Shown here: positions 1-12,400 of the stretch, piece by piece
Layout: each line of letters opens with the position of its first letter
Numbering within the stretch: the stretch's first letter is position 1
Assembly (NCBI RefSeq): GCF_051106095.1
Contig: NC_135786.1
Span: 88,262,001 to 88,326,000, forward strand
Origin: Pogona vitticeps
Lineage: Eukaryota > Chordata > Lepidosauria > Squamata > Agamidae
Reading direction: 5' to 3'
Length of the DNA stretch: 64,000 nt
Notes under the pieces: generated by a model
Seen by the model: only the letters and a program-made list of their open reading frames with translations
Databases searched by the model: none
Told to the model about the DNA's origin: nothing
Program-made: the position numbers and the translations under genes

Positions 1-96
1 CAGCTTGCTGGGGGAGGCAATGTGTAGCCTGTATAATTAAAAATTGTAAACCGCCCGGAGAGTGCTTGTAGCGCTATGGGGTGGTATATAAGTCCA
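1..96 (+). mobile_element. 3' end of a tRNA-derived SINE with L2-like tail (SINE-1)
   Basis: The window opens inside a SINE. The segment carries the same tail as the complete copy near 1.5 kb: a 'cagcttgctgggggagg' stretch, a 'gtaaaccgcccggagag' block, then 'ggggtggtatataagt' running into an AAAT repeat. The tRNA-like head would lie upstream of the window. The tail resembles L2-group LINE 3' ends (compare the tail near 16.2 kb). Confidence 0.75.
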
Positions 97-97
97 A

Positions 98-164
<67 letters not shown>

Positions 165-165
165 A
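97..165. repeat. (AAAT)n microsatellite at a SINE tail
   Basis: About 17 uninterrupted 4-base units directly follow the SINE tail. This is the usual fate of an L2-type tail repeat that has expanded by slippage. Confidence 0.95.
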
Positions 166-524
166 ACCAAAGCTGTAAGAAAATGTTTCTAAGGAAGGGG
201 ATAGTGATGATTTGATTTAAAATCATGTGGTAGTCATGTGGTTCCTGAGTCAGTGTTTTTGTCTTCTTGAGAAAAGTTTTAAATCCATTTTTAAACTGTG
301 TTCTATATCAGTCAAGAGAGCTACATGGGCTTTTACACTAGTTACATTTGAGGTTTTGTCCTGTACCCTCCCATCCTTGTAATGGCTGCTTCTCACAGCC
401 ACCAGCTGCTGCTGTTGCGATGTTATTTTAAAAATTCTTTTATTTTTTGCAGTCTGGCATAGTGCTAACTCAGTAGAGAGAGAAAAATAAAACAAGTTTC
501 TGTGCAACCAGATACACGGTGCAT

Positions 525-527
<3 letters not shown>
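166..527. other. No gene recognised
   Basis: Ordinary AT-rich sequence. No splice-bounded open frame, RNA gene or repeat was recognised. Confidence 0.5.
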
Positions 528-565
<38 letters not shown>

Positions 566-575
566 CACACTCACA

Positions 576-634
<59 letters not shown>
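528..634. repeat. (CA)n microsatellite with CACACT interruptions
   Basis: A dinucleotide CA tract of about 107 bases, interrupted in its middle by several CACTCA-type units. Open frames on both strands here are only His-Thr or Cys-Val translations of the repeat and are not genes. Confidence 0.97.
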
Positions 635-636
<2 letters not shown>

Positions 637-1477
637 TGGAGAAGGAGAGGAAGCATGGAACTGCCAGCTAGGGCTGGCAAGAAGGAAGGCACACCTGTGT
701 GTGGCAAATTCCACAATAATTGACACCAACAGAGGTATTCGCACATGCCAGAACGATTCGAAATAAATCTGTTTCACAAGTGATTTAAAATAAACCACAA
801 CCACACTCTAAGTTATCAACAGCAATCTATATTATACTAATGATACTTGCTCCTAGACTCATAATGACAGCCAGTAAAGGAAGAGCACCCCCCCTTTGTT
901 TTCCACTCAGCAGTCATGGCCTCTGTATGTACCACACAATCTGCCTTTCCAACCGTCATGGAAAGAACAAAAGCATCCAGCAGATTATTTCAGCAGGATA
1001 AGCCCAAGGCATTCTGATGCCTGAAACAAAGCAACAAACTGTGCCCTCATCTTTCACATACCCAAAACTAGACATACAGTATCCAATAGCCAGGCAACTG
1101 CCTTGACAATAAAAAAACAATAGCAAAATAATTTGCATCTGTTACACCCAAAACCTAAAGTAACCACCCGATTCTATCTTATAGTAGGGCTAGCCTGTGA
1201 GTAAGGCTTGTACAGGAGAACTTCCCAGATGATATGCTGTTTGTTAGAAAACAATAGCAAACTCAGAAATTTAACTGGAAATGAATATTAGTTCCATTGT
1301 GTCTCTTATTCCCTGGTGTATAAGAGTAGACCACCTTAATATTAGTTATAGAACTACAAATGTTCCTCAACATCATTATGGAAGTTTTTCAGTCTATGTG
1401 AGGGGAGACACCACGCACACACAGAGAGTAGAACTTAAATAAAAGAATCATCAATAAAGTGGTACAGAAGACAATGA
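635..1477. other. No gene recognised
   Basis: Unassigned AT-rich sequence with no convincing coding frame or repeat family. Confidence 0.5.
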
Positions 1478-1705
1478 GGAGCCTTGTGGTGCAGTGGTTA
1501 AACTGCAATATTGCAGCCAGAACTCTGCTCATGACCTGGGTTCAATCCCAGGTAGCCCACTTGAAGTCCACTCTGCTTTCCACCCTTCCAAGATTGGTAA
1601 ATTGAGTACCCAGCTTGCGGGGAGGGGGTAATGTGTATCCTGCATAATTAAACTGTAAACTGCCCACAGAATGATTTGAATCTATAGGGCGGTATTTAAG
1701 CAGCA
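1478..1705 (+). mobile_element. tRNA-derived SINE with L2-like tail (SINE-1), near full length
   Basis: The head has a pol III A-box-like 'tggtgcagtggttaaactg' and a B-box-like 'gttcaatccc'. A central body and a tail ending in 'gggcggtatttaagcagc' follow. The tail matches those at 1-96, 37335, 57000 (reverse) and 61147 (reverse). The head is tRNA-like by layout; the parent tRNA was not determined. The divergence between copies suggests an old family. Confidence 0.8.
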
Positions 1706-2525
1706 CAATTTGCTTTGTATTTTCAACCTTAGGAATTGCAAATAAGTAAAATAAAAAGCAAACTAATGGTGTCCTGAATGCATCAGTGCTGCCCTAGGAC
1801 AAAACCAAGTCTAAGTGCAGAAACAGGCTTTCTTGTTTTGCAAAATTGGGTTTCAAAGGGAAGTCTTGAAGTCCAGCTTCAGTGTTGAAGACCAGTCACA
1901 AAGGAAGAACAATCTGCAAACTCAGGGAGATAAGAAAGGCTCCTTCATATAAAACAGGCCTTAAGGATATTCCTTTTCTGTTCACAGGTTATCTCTGGTA
2001 TTTTATTTGTTTCTTAGTTATTAAAGTAAAATGGCAGTTACAAAAAGGCTCCACTGTTAATATCAGAAATTGGGAATCTTTTTTGCCTCATGTGCCACTT
2101 TTCCTCAGAGACAGGGTCTTCCAGCTGGTAGTGGATGACACCACTCTTTTTCTCTCTCTCTTTCTGGCATCCCCTCCCCTTCTTCCCCTCCTCTGTCTTT
2201 TTCTAGCCACGCGAACAGCTTTCCAGATGGAGAAATGAAATCATGTGGTTTTTCTACCAGTTTTGCCATTATTTCCATAAGTTACATGGGTACTGAACAT
2301 CATTTCCCACCTCAACACAGATTTAATTGAGCATGCAAACAGATTTAAAAATCTATAAACTGCTTTTTAAAAAACTGCCTCAGAGATCATTATATAAACA
2401 TTAATTCTAGAAACTCCAAGGCTTTGATGGGGTAAGCCACAAGAAACCAGAAGGCGAGCAGGAGACAGAGCTCTTACATACAAGAACAAAATTCTTATAA
2501 AGGAAGAGCTACTCAGGAACAATAG
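1706..2525. other. No gene recognised
   Basis: Holds a 118-codon open frame at 1882-2238 (+) that resembles no protein I know and has a pyrimidine-rich, low-complexity end. No other signal was seen. Confidence 0.45.
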
Positions 2526-2742
2526 CTGGCTGGATACCTCAGTGATTTAAGTACGTACAGTATCTGGCTGCAGAGCCAGAAGTTGGGCGTTCAATTCCAC
2601 ACTGTGCCTCCCATGAGTAGAGCCGGCCTGTATGGCCTCGGGCAAACTGCACAGTCGCAGGACACCCTTAACCACTTCTGAGTATTCTCTCCCTGGAAAG
2701 GATTGCCGTAAGTCAGAATTGACTTGAAGACACATTGTTATT
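2526..2742 (+). mobile_element. tRNA-derived SINE with RTE-like tail (SINE-2)
   Basis: A tRNA-like head ('ctggctgcagagccagaag', B-box-like 'gttcaattcc') is followed by a body ('gagtagagccggcctg') and a tail 'gccgtaagtcagaattgac'. The tail matches the 3' end of the RTE-type LINE fragment at 58140-58612, the probable mobilising partner. A second copy lies at 7953. Confidence 0.8.
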
Positions 2743-5700
2743 GTTAAACAGCCACAAAATTACTGGATTTGGGAAGAAACGAGGACAGTAGGGAAGAATT
2801 CTGACCAGGAAAACTAATTGGCGAGGCCACAACTTGGTACAGCAAGAAAGCAGAGATACAAATATTTAATATCCCCATTAACGTGAATGCCTTGTACTGT
2901 ATACGCAGCAGTTATTTTGTATAAAATAGGGAAGTCCAGCCTGTTGCAGCAGGAAAATGCCTTCATAAGTACAAAGTTACCTTTCTCAATGAAGTGTATA
3001 TAATTAGGGATTTATGCTTTTAACCTTCAGACCACACCTAAATGCTACTAGGTTCTTAATTTGGAGCGTTTCCTCTTTTGCCTTCAAACTCTACTTGACT
3101 TCTTACTGTTCAATATTCCTAGGATTCCAAACATAGTTAAAATAGATAAATTACTGTAGTAGAAGCTATTCTGGTCTTTGTCACCCATCCCATTGCTCCT
3201 TCAGGTTGTTAAACCTTATTTTTGGAACTCTTTTTACCAGCTGTCTAATTCTAAAGCCCCCATGTGACTATCTTCTCTCTGTGCTAAATAGTAATAGCAG
3301 CTGGGTGATGTTGACAGTTTACGTCCAATCACCTACGCACTCTTTGAGACTGAGGAACCATATAACAACTCAATCATTCATTTGAATTATTTTTTTCTTG
3401 CTAGACCCTAAGCATTCTGCCTAGTTTCCAGTCAGCAATTTGTACGCATTATAATGGGAAGGCAAAAATGCTCTCTTCTGCCTATGTCTATACAGCAGGA
3501 ATAGGCCAATTTAGCTGGTCTGGAGGTCATTTTGTTGCTTCAGTACTCACGGTGGGCATGCCCTATCCTCTGTTAAAATTCAACAACAACAATAAGTCAG
3601 GGATCGAAATGGTTTATTGTGGTCTGTCACTAAAATTCAGCAACAAACTGCTGCAAGCCATTTAAAGCAGACGTTTCCTTGCTCTGAATTGAGGATTTCC
3701 CACTTTCAACAGCAGAATGTTACAAGGCATTTCAAGCCAGCAAAAATTTACTTGCTTGGAATGGAGGTTTCCAAGAGTTGTTGCACAAATTCAGCAATGC
3801 TATTTGCAACCCAAACTCAACGGCGCAACTTGCCACTGAAATCCAACAGTGTAATTTTAATTGCAAGCACTTTCAATAGCCGCAAAAGTAGTCTTGGAGT
3901 TGGGAGGCACCCTACAGGCTACATGAGTTCCCGTTATATATGCAGGCTTGTCAGTCCAGGCAAGATAACCCTTCGGTTCCTCCCCAGCCCACCAATAATA
4001 GACACCAATATGCAGTAACCAATTTATTACAGAAAATTATAAACAGGCAGAAAATTATAAGTGGATTGAAATACCATGGTGTGGATTGGTTACAGCAGAG
4101 CAGTCTTGGTATAGCATATAGAGTAGATCCCAGCGTTGGGAGATCTGCCTACCAGCTAATACTATCCTCCCAGCCCCTGCTGGGTACTCATGGGATGGCT
4201 GAGTACCATGTGGGTATGAATACCACCCTGGGTGTAAGACCACTAGAGGGTGGTCCACTGCCACTTGTTCTGGGGGTCTGTGACGGCCCTCCTGAGCCAG
4301 ATGTGGCCCAGTCAGTCCCCCCCCCTTCCCAGAAAGGATCTCGTGCCTGAGATAGGGCTGAATGCCTATCTCCTGTGCCTAAGATCCACACTTCTGCACG
4401 ATTTCACCACTCCACTGCAACCAATGACACAGTGACCCATTCAGTAACACATATGAATACAACACCCCTTCCCACTTCTCAACATAAAGTAACATGCACA
4501 GAAAACAGGAAAGGTGGGTGGGCAAAAATCAACTTCTGATTGCCAGAGGTTAGGCCGGAACCTGCCTTTGAACTCCCTTAGAGACCAGAAGGGAAAACCC
4601 ACACCATAGCCCTGCCAGGCAACTGCCACCCTTCTTGGGCTTGTCTCCTGAGGTACTTCTAAAGCATTTTGACTGGTCTTTATCAACAGCCTATCACTGT
4701 TCCCTCAGTGCCATTATGACCATCTTATCTCCCTCCCAAAATCATGTGCTATACAACCATATTCTTTTTTCTTAACAAAAGTATGGTTTTGCATCTTCTT
4801 GCAGAGTCGGTTCCATTATTCCTAATTTTAATTCATTTCCAGTGACAATTCATGCAGTATGCTTCTCGTTTGTATGAGAAATGAATGTCGGACAATCAGA
4901 GTTTAAAATCACAGAATGAAATGTTTCCAAGTTCTTGAAACAACACAGATCGCAAGTCTTTCTAGTCATTGTTTCTGCTGTTGCTACTACAAAAACACCA
5001 AGCAAAGAATGATAGAATCCATTGTTCCGAGGCATTTAACAAAAATGTATTTAGGGACAACAAAGTCTCTCTTAAGTTTTCTGCAGCAGTCTCTGAAACC
5101 TGGCAGAAGCAGCAACTGAAACTACTTCCAAATTCTATTTCTTCTGTACACCACACTCTATAGTGCTAGGCCACATACCAAACTTTCTGGAAAGTAATGT
5201 AGCACAGTATTTATTTTAACGTCTGTAAGGGACAGCCAAAAATTATATGTAATTGCTTTGGTTAAAGAAAATATTACAAGCCCTTCAAATATGGATTGAG
5301 GAAATCCAAGAAATGGAAAGGTTTACACTACACCTTTCATGGCAACTGACTAAACTTAGATGGGTTCTCAAAATCTTTCTACTACTCATGAGTCTATGGA
5401 AATATAAGAACTGAAGTAAAGAAGAACTAATCTACACCCTTAGAATATTTGTACAGTACAATTTTAGTAGAACCATATCCCTTAAGGCTGCAGCTGAGGT
5501 TTACCTCTGCACCAATGAAAAAGCAGCCCTGTATCTGGGAGGTGGCATAAATCTTCCTGCAGAGACCATCCTGTTTAACAAAGCCCTGCCATCTTGTTCC
5601 AATTGCAAATAGATTTTTTTTAAAAAAACAAGAGGCCAGATTTAGTCCTAATTTTGTGACCAATTGTGTGAGAGAAGAATGGGAGGCTTAACTACAAATC

Positions 5701-6197
5701 TCTCTCTCGTTTTTTTTTTTTTAAACTTCCCTCAGCATCTTTACCTCTGCAACCGTCCTCCATTCCGCAGCCTCTCTTACCACTGGCTCTACCTCCCCAG
5801 TAGTGCATTAAGAAAAGAAATAAATTTACAAATATTTCATTGTGAAAGGGACTTGCTACAGAGAAGGATCACAAATATGAAGTGGATATCTGTGAGTGTG
5901 TGCGAGAGAGATCGTATATCGTCTAGCCTTTTAAAGCATTTGCTTGCTTACTGTGCTGTGCTTTACCCTAACCAGGAAGTTTGGTCAATGCTTATTTTTT
6001 TTCAGACACCTTGTGGAAAACTGAAAGGAAAAAAGGGGTTTACTTTTCTTAATTTAAGGTAACATGGAATAACATCAAGATCCAGAACAGGAAGGAGAAG
6101 CATTATGTGTCTGTGTGTAATATCACCTGATGTTTGCAGTTATATCTTATTCCACTTCCGGGTCATTTGTAGTGCCCACTAAGAGCATGGTAGGGCC
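2743..6197. other. No gene recognised; unexplained 3.55-4.7 kb stretch
   Basis: Mostly unassigned. From about 3550 to 4000 the sequence repeats loose 'aaattcagcaacaa' and 'ttcaacagcagaatg' motifs with 'acttgctt.gaat.gagg' echoes about 100 bases apart, suggesting a degenerate internal duplication. From 4020 to 4700 it is richer in GC than its surroundings. Open frames here (3617-4018 and 3940-4350, +) overlap one another and resemble nothing known. It may be an old repeat, but I could not name it. Confidence 0.35.
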
Positions 6198-6416
6198 ATG
6201 TTTCTCTTCAGACTTTTCCCTTAGTGATTGGCTCCTGTTTTTTTTTTTAATGAATTGTTGTGCCTGACTGCTTTGAATGTGTTTTTGATGTTGCTTTTGT
6301 TACCATCTTTTCTTGTGGTATTTATTGCTTTTAGCTTTAAATATTGTATTTTAATGATGTAAGCCACCTTGTGTCCTTTTTAAGGAGGAACAAATATTTT
6401 CAATCAATCAATTGAT
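6198..6416 (+). mobile_element. L2-group LINE 3' end
   Basis: Matches the last part of the copy at 45218-45575: the 'ttaatgaattgttgtgcctg' stretch, a 'tttgaatgtgtttttg' block, then 'aagccaccttgtgtcc' and 'tttttaaggaggaacaaat', ending in a CAAT-type repeat. Only the 3' non-coding end is present, as usual for 5'-truncated LINEs. Confidence 0.65.
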
Positions 6417-7952
6417 AAAAATGTGGTTGAAATTAGGCCAAAAAAAAAGAAAAAGAAAAAAAAACAAAAAACCAAAACCCACACAGTCAGTCAAGTTCCA
6501 GTATGCTGGCCCTGAACCACTCAGAATTCCAGCTAGTTCCCCACTAACTCATATTGCCATTCCACCCTTAGCGGTATCTTTGAAAACCCCAAATATAGAA
6601 GTCGCCTATGAGATTAAACTTGAGGTTGTATATAGCACACAAGGGAAAGGCCAAACCACAAATAACTATACAGTCTTGAAATGTTGTAAGATGAGCAGCT
6701 ACAGTAAAATGGAGGAATGCAGACCGAAAGAAAAATGGAAATGTGTTGCGGAATATGGTTAATTGAACTGTACAGAATGAATGAATGGGATGGGGAAAGG
6801 GGCACCGCAAAGGTTTAGAATCTCTAAACTGATGGCAGTGGGGGAAGCAGCTAGAAGATATTTCTCCTGAAAAGTGGTGGTGGGGGAATCACTGTCTGAA
6901 GGAGACGTCCACCGTAAAGTTATATATATACTGTATAACTTATATATATAGGCAATTTTAATGCAAACCATGGGAGCCATTCTGTGCTGAAATGGGAAAC
7001 GTGCATTTTACTGAACAGATGGTATGTTGTGTTACTCACCAGGAATCATAGGAAACCTAGGCCAGCACCCAACAAATTACAAAAAAAAATAGGAAAAAAG
7101 AAAAAAAAATCAGCCAGGGATTTAAACTAGATAATAAACTGATGTGTACTGGTGGTGGTGGTGGTGGGGGGAGAGCCATGATTTATCTAGTCAGTGAAGG
7201 CATGCCCGAAACACAATTTAGCCCTTGCCCTCAGAGTCTCTGTTGAAAGACGACAGCACAATATCGGATTCACGTTTAATGCAAAGAAAGATGAAAAGAA
7301 GAAGATAGTGTTACGGTATAATTATCAACATTAAAAATGCTGCCTTTTATTTTATATCACAATTCCTATTTGTAACAGATTAAAATCAGTAGAAATTCAT
7401 GCAATTACATATGTAGAAACCATTTCCAGCCATTATTTTCCATAGACAGAATTACACTTTCCACTGCCCTTGCAGTCCTAATCAATCATTAAGGTGCCAG
7501 GTGGAGCCCACATGCATTGAAAGGAATGAGTTAACCCCGTCTCCTACACCATCACTTTGAACATCGAAATGTAATGGTCTGAAGGGGGGGAGGGTCCTGC
7601 TGCATTTGGGTAACCTCTCCCTGTGTGTTAAACCCACTGCCCCCCAGCCCCCAAATCCAGGTTCTGGCTCACATGGAGAGGCTACATGGATTGAGCAGCC
7701 TTTCCCTCTCCAGTCACTCACATTCCCATATTCAGCATGATGATTGTGCTCCTTTGAATGTCTGTGGGCTCTAGTTAACTCCATATGTAGACTGAGTAGA
7801 GCTGGCTAGAAGGACGCCTTTGCAAAACAGGACCAGAAGGTATGGCAGGTGGGAGAAGGACATGTAACATTTTCCCTATTCCCAACCCCCTTCAACTCCA
7901 TCCAGAACTGACTATTCCAGACTTATGTTTTCAGTGGCTCTGTAAGTTTTGT
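6417..7952. other. No gene recognised
   Basis: Contains A-rich runs at 6438-6475 and 7080-7110 and a short TA palindrome around 6920-6952. The 116-codon frame at 6412-6762 (+) begins in the A-run (Lys-rich) and is not convincing. Confidence 0.5.
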
Positions 7953-8192
7953 AGTTGGCTGGATAGCTCAGTGGTTTAGATATCTGGCAGTGTAGCCAGA
8001 AGTTGGGAGTGTGATTCTTCACTGTGCCACCTGCGAGTAGAGCCAGCCTGTATGGCCTTGGGCAAGCTTCACGGTCCCTGGGCACCCCCAGAGGAAGGGA
8101 ATGATAAACTACTCCTGAGTATTCTCTACCTGGAAAATCTTGAAAAGAGTCACTGTAAGTCAGAATTGACTTGATGGCACATTTTTATGCTT
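7953..8192 (+). mobile_element. tRNA-derived SINE with RTE-like tail (SINE-2), near full length
   Basis: The head 'tggctggatagctcagtgg' has a clear A-box shape. The body 'gagtagagccagcctgtatg' and tail 'gtcactgtaagtcagaattg' match the copy at 2526. It is longer than that copy because it keeps an internal 'gaagggaatgataaactact' part. Confidence 0.85.
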
Positions 8193-8882
8193 CTGCTTGA
8201 ACTTTACTGTATAAAACCTTACAACTCAAATTCTAACAGTAAGAGAGATGACAGAATGAGAGGAAGTATGTGTAAAGAGTCACATGGGATTTACAGTAGT
8301 AAATCAATTAACCAGTGTGGCCTTGCAACTCTATGAGTTTGATTGCTATTGTTTCTGTTTGACGGACCTAGAAACTAAGGGCATGTCTATGCTGGCTCTT
8401 TTGGAGCAGTCTGAACACTCTCAGTTGAAAGGGAGGGGAAGATGGTGAGAGACATTAAGAAAATAGATCAGCATCACAAAGCTGCAAAGGAGATTCTCTT
8501 CTGCTGCACAAAGAAGCCAGAAAGAAGGTGGTGAAAGGGAGCCAGAAAGCAAGGGAGCCCCCTCTCCTTCTGCATCAAGAAAGGAAGAAGGAAGTGGGAA
8601 CCGGAAGGGAGAGAAGACAAGCAGGAGAGAGAGGAGGGGGAAAATACCTAGGCAAAAGGAGTCGGGTGGATCCCCCCCCACCTTATGACTGCTCTCTGTG
8701 TGTGTGTGCATGGGCCTATATGTGTGCTTTGCCAAGTGAGGTGATGCACAAAGGGAGAAGAGGGCAAAGGGCTCCAACAGCCATCAGAGGAAGGTTCTAG
8801 GAAGAGGCATCATATTACTAAAAACCTCCCTAAACTATCTAGTCGGAAGTGAAATTATTATTTTTTGTCTATACTAGACTGA
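8193..8882. other. No gene recognised; purine-rich stretch
   Basis: 8510-8660 is strongly purine-rich (GAAGGAA-type). Open frames on both strands there are low in complexity and are not supported as genes. Confidence 0.5.
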
Positions 8883-8998
8883 TGCACTGAATCACTTTGA
8901 TTAATTATTTTTCTTTGCCTTGTGTGTAGTGCCAATCAGTGTCCATCAACACTTCACACAAAAGCAAAAAATTAATTTAATCTAAGTGATTCAGCACA
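8883..8998. repeat. Long imperfect hairpin (about 49-base arms)
   Basis: The left arm (8883-8931) and right arm (8950-8998) are reverse complements apart from a few substitutions and a small indel, around an 18-base spacer. Both arms share the 'ctgaatcactt' motif near their outer ends. The form suggests a palindromic MITE or the core of a larger one. It sits just before the unnamed repeat at 9005. Confidence 0.8.
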
Positions 8999-9004
8999 GC
9001 AGCA

Positions 9005-9405
9005 ATGGTCTAGCAGGGTTAAAGAAAAGTGTCATTTCCCCTGCCCCTCTCCAGAGGAGCAAGGTAAATGTTTAATTTGCCAATAACCTGAAGAGGTTTG
9101 TTTATTACACCACTTCACAAAGTTATAAATTGATAGTGGAAGGAGCTTTGGCTGCTGCAAGGCTTGATTTTAGTCCATTCCCAGTAATTGCACACACTGG
9201 AATGGACTGAATTAGCTTGTGCCAACTGCCCCCCAAAAGTAGAAGCTTCTGATAAGAGTTAAAAAGGTGCTGGTTGGAGTGCTCTGGGGGGGGGCAAATT
9301 GGTCCACTCTAGCAATTTCTTCATGGGATCATAGAAAAAAAAGTGTGAACCAATCAGCTCCTGCAATGCACTGAACAGTAGAACAAATGCCCGTCTGCGC
9401 AAGCC
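9005..9405 (+). repeat. Unnamed interspersed repeat, copy A
   Basis: Aligns along its length with 47690-48085: shared blocks include 'gtttaatttgccaata', 'cctgaag.ggtt', 'agtagaagct.ctga', 'gtgctctgggg' versus 'accactctgggg', and 'aaatgcccgtctgc' versus 'agatgcccatctgc'. No coding capacity was seen. It may be one half of a DNA transposon that includes the hairpin at 8883, but terminal repeats were not proven. Confidence 0.65.
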
Positions 9406-12400
9406 CTAAGACTCAGAAACAAATACTATGGCTGTAAACTTTATTGTGAAAGAGAGCAAAGTGCAAAGTGGGCAACCTTCCCTAGAAGCCTAAATGTTCT
9501 CCTCCTGCAACTCAACCTTGGGCACTCAAAACATTTTTTGAATTGTAATGCTTTGTTGATAAAGTTCCCTTGTGCCATCTAGGTGATGGCAGAGGGCAAT
9601 ATTGCCATGTTTGGGGTCCCAATCATTCCTATTTCCTCACCCACACCATGAAAAACCTTTTTTAAAAAATCATTAGAGAGCAGCAGATGGTTTTTGTTGT
9701 TGTTGAAAAAACTGTTGAAGAAAAAATGGGGTGCACACAGGGGCAGCTGTCGTCCTCCATGTTCAGAGTGACACATTGTATGTGGTCCTTGGATGTCTGG
9801 AAGTTGTCCAGCTCTGATTACTGTATGGAGCTGAGAGTATAGATCAGTCTGTAGTCTCAGCTTGGAGCTCTCTCCTTATCAATCTCCTTGAGAGAAAAAG
9901 GAATGTCACGTTATGGAAGCCTACCTGATATTGCAGCACTCCGGAAACAGGGTATACTGTATTTAAAATGTACCATTTATTTCCATTAAAATTCTTTATT
10001 TTGTTTTAGAAAACCAAAGAGTAAACCTTTTTTTTTAAAAAAAAAAAATACATACTAAAGGAATTCTTGATTATGAGGCTCAGGTACAACTATTTTAAAT
10101 GTATTTACTTGGAAATAAGTTGCTTAGAAATCAGTGATTCCTCCCCCCCCCCCCCCCAGTTAAACTTGGATTATGAATTGGCTGTAGTTTAAGTAATTTA
10201 ACAATGATCTTGAATTATAAGAAAAACAGAACTTTTTAGTTTTAAGACTGAGGGAAGATATCCTGAAAACAAGCTGCTGTATTATGCATTTCAGGTAGGT
10301 ATGTTCATACATGAATATACTATAGAATATTTGGCCATCCATTGAACCTTGAGGGGAGGAAGAAGCATCCCTCTTTTAGAATGCTTAATGAGTTTTCCAT
10401 CTTTTACAAAGTCTGTTGTTCCCAGCTAGTGAATTTTTTTAAAAAAAATATTTTATTTAAAAAAACTCTGAGTTACCAAATATTTAGAGCTCCAAGTTAC
10501 CAAAATGATAAGGAAAGTTCTTGAAAGCAAACACAGTATTTGTACATCTCCAGGTAAATATGTACCAAGAGGAAACTTTTCCACATATTAAACTATAAAA
10601 CTTTATATTATTTTACCTAGATGCTACTTTCAATCTTTAGCGAACTAGTCCAGTTGTGTAAAGTAATATGTTTTCCTTCTACATTCACCACATTTTATAT
10701 ACAGGTCCAATTTCTACTGCTTACAGTTCAAGAAGAGACTGCTGCCTTTACAAGCGTGAAACAGCTCACGCAGTTAGCCAGTGGTCATGTTGTGTGGGGA
10801 AATAAGGGTACCATAGTCCAAAAATATAATTTTTTCAGTCTCTAGCTCAGACCATTGTCTCCCCTATACCTCAGTGTTACCTGCAGATGCTAGTAACACA
10901 ACCAAAGATTGTCTGCACTTAAATCATGAGTTCAGCCACAAGATTATTTGTCCTTCGTAGCCATTAAAAATGTTACACTGAGCTCACTTTATACTCATGG
11001 AAAAATTAATATATAAAATAGCCCAGTCCCCCTCCTCAAGTCCACATGATTTTGCAATCACTGGCTCATCATATTCTTGTTAAACTGGATCCTCACAATT
11101 TGTCAAGGTTAAACTGCTTCAGGAAATCTGTCAATTCTTTCACTTCTTCAAATTAACTAAAGTGGTGGTGTCTCTTTCTTGAGGGGTTCCAGCTTAACAG
11201 TATAATCCTATGTGTCTTTACTAGGAAGTAAATTCCCATAAGACGGTATCCTGCTGAGAGTTGTCATGTGTACAACAAATGTTGCAGAAGCAGTTGTGCT
11301 ATTTGGTGAGGCTTCTGTTGTGTGACTGGTCAGTTGCACATGTGAAAATCCCCAATAAGATACTGGCCATACTATTCAGTGGGGTTTACTCACTACAAAG
11401 TATTTGGGAACATCCTTCTTTCTATACACTGGGGTTTATTTTGAATTAAACAGATGTAGGGGCATAAAAAGGCAAATAAAAGCTCCCTTGGATCAAGTCA
11501 AACCATTGGACTCAGTTTGGCTGAGCATATAAAAATAGGACAGGTTTTTTTCTACCATTCATGGCTGTATAGAAGAAGATATTTCAGCAGATGTGGCTGG
11601 TCATGCAAGTTTTACATGCTGAAATTCCTTCTTCCACGCAACTTTGAAAGGTACAGGAGCCCTGTCCTTTTCTGCATGTGGTCACTCAGTATAGTCTACA
11701 TCAGCTTTTTTCTATGTGACGCCTTCTAGAATTATTGAGCTACAACCCCATGCTATTCCCAGCCAGTATATCCTTTATAGCACCCATCTGGAGCACACCA
11801 GTTTTAAGAAGAATGGTTTACACTGACTGCCGATGAGTGTTTTATCAGGGATATTTCCCAGCCCCGACCAGAAATACCAAAAGCTTGGGCCTTTTTTGCA
11901 CAAAGCACGTACTCTGCACATGAGTTCTGTTGAATACAGCACTGTTGGTGGAGAATGACTTTCATCTGAAGATTTCTCCTCCTCCTCCTTATCCTTCTGC
12001 TTCTCCTCCTTCTCTTCCTCCTCCTCTTCCTTGTCCTTCTTCCTGGGTTTAATGGTGAAGCAGGACCAAATGCAGTGTTGCCACTGTGGATAGTTGACTT
12101 AATAAAAACAAATCCTAAAGATCTGAAAAGAAAAGAGGAAGAGAGAAAGGGCAAAAAGAAGGGGAGTAATTATAAATAACCTACTAAATTACAGGACCAG
12201 AAGAAAGACCACAATCCACCTAAGTTATATTCCACAAATTATGATCCTGCAATATACTCCCCAAATTACCAGCCATAACACCTTTACTCATTAGAAGATT
12301 AAAGAGAGGTATTCTTTCCTCACTATACTTTAGACAATCCAACAAGATATGAATCTTGCACTCCACATAGATCACATAATACTTGCCCATTACTAAAAAG

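Noticed and set aside
465-746. Cys-Val or His-Thr-rich open frames around the CA repeat
   Set aside because: They are translations of the dinucleotide repeat in three frames on both strands, with no other coding sign. The same applies at 42869-43197.
1478-1560. tRNA gene
   Set aside because: A- and B-box-like parts are present, but they belong to a SINE head with a long non-tRNA body and tail. The cloverleaf is not kept. The same holds for the other SINE heads.
1882-2238. 118-codon open frame
   Set aside because: No similarity to a known family, pyrimidine-rich end, and no promoter or splice context. Frames of this length are expected by chance in 64 kb.
3617-4350. Two overlapping open frames of more than 130 codons
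   Set aside because: They overlap in different frames and neither resembles a known protein. More likely chance frames in an old repeat.
11804-12154. Arg/Lys-rich 116-codon reverse-strand frame
   Set aside because: The basic run is the reverse translation of a TCC-type pyrimidine tract. No domain or homologue is recognised.
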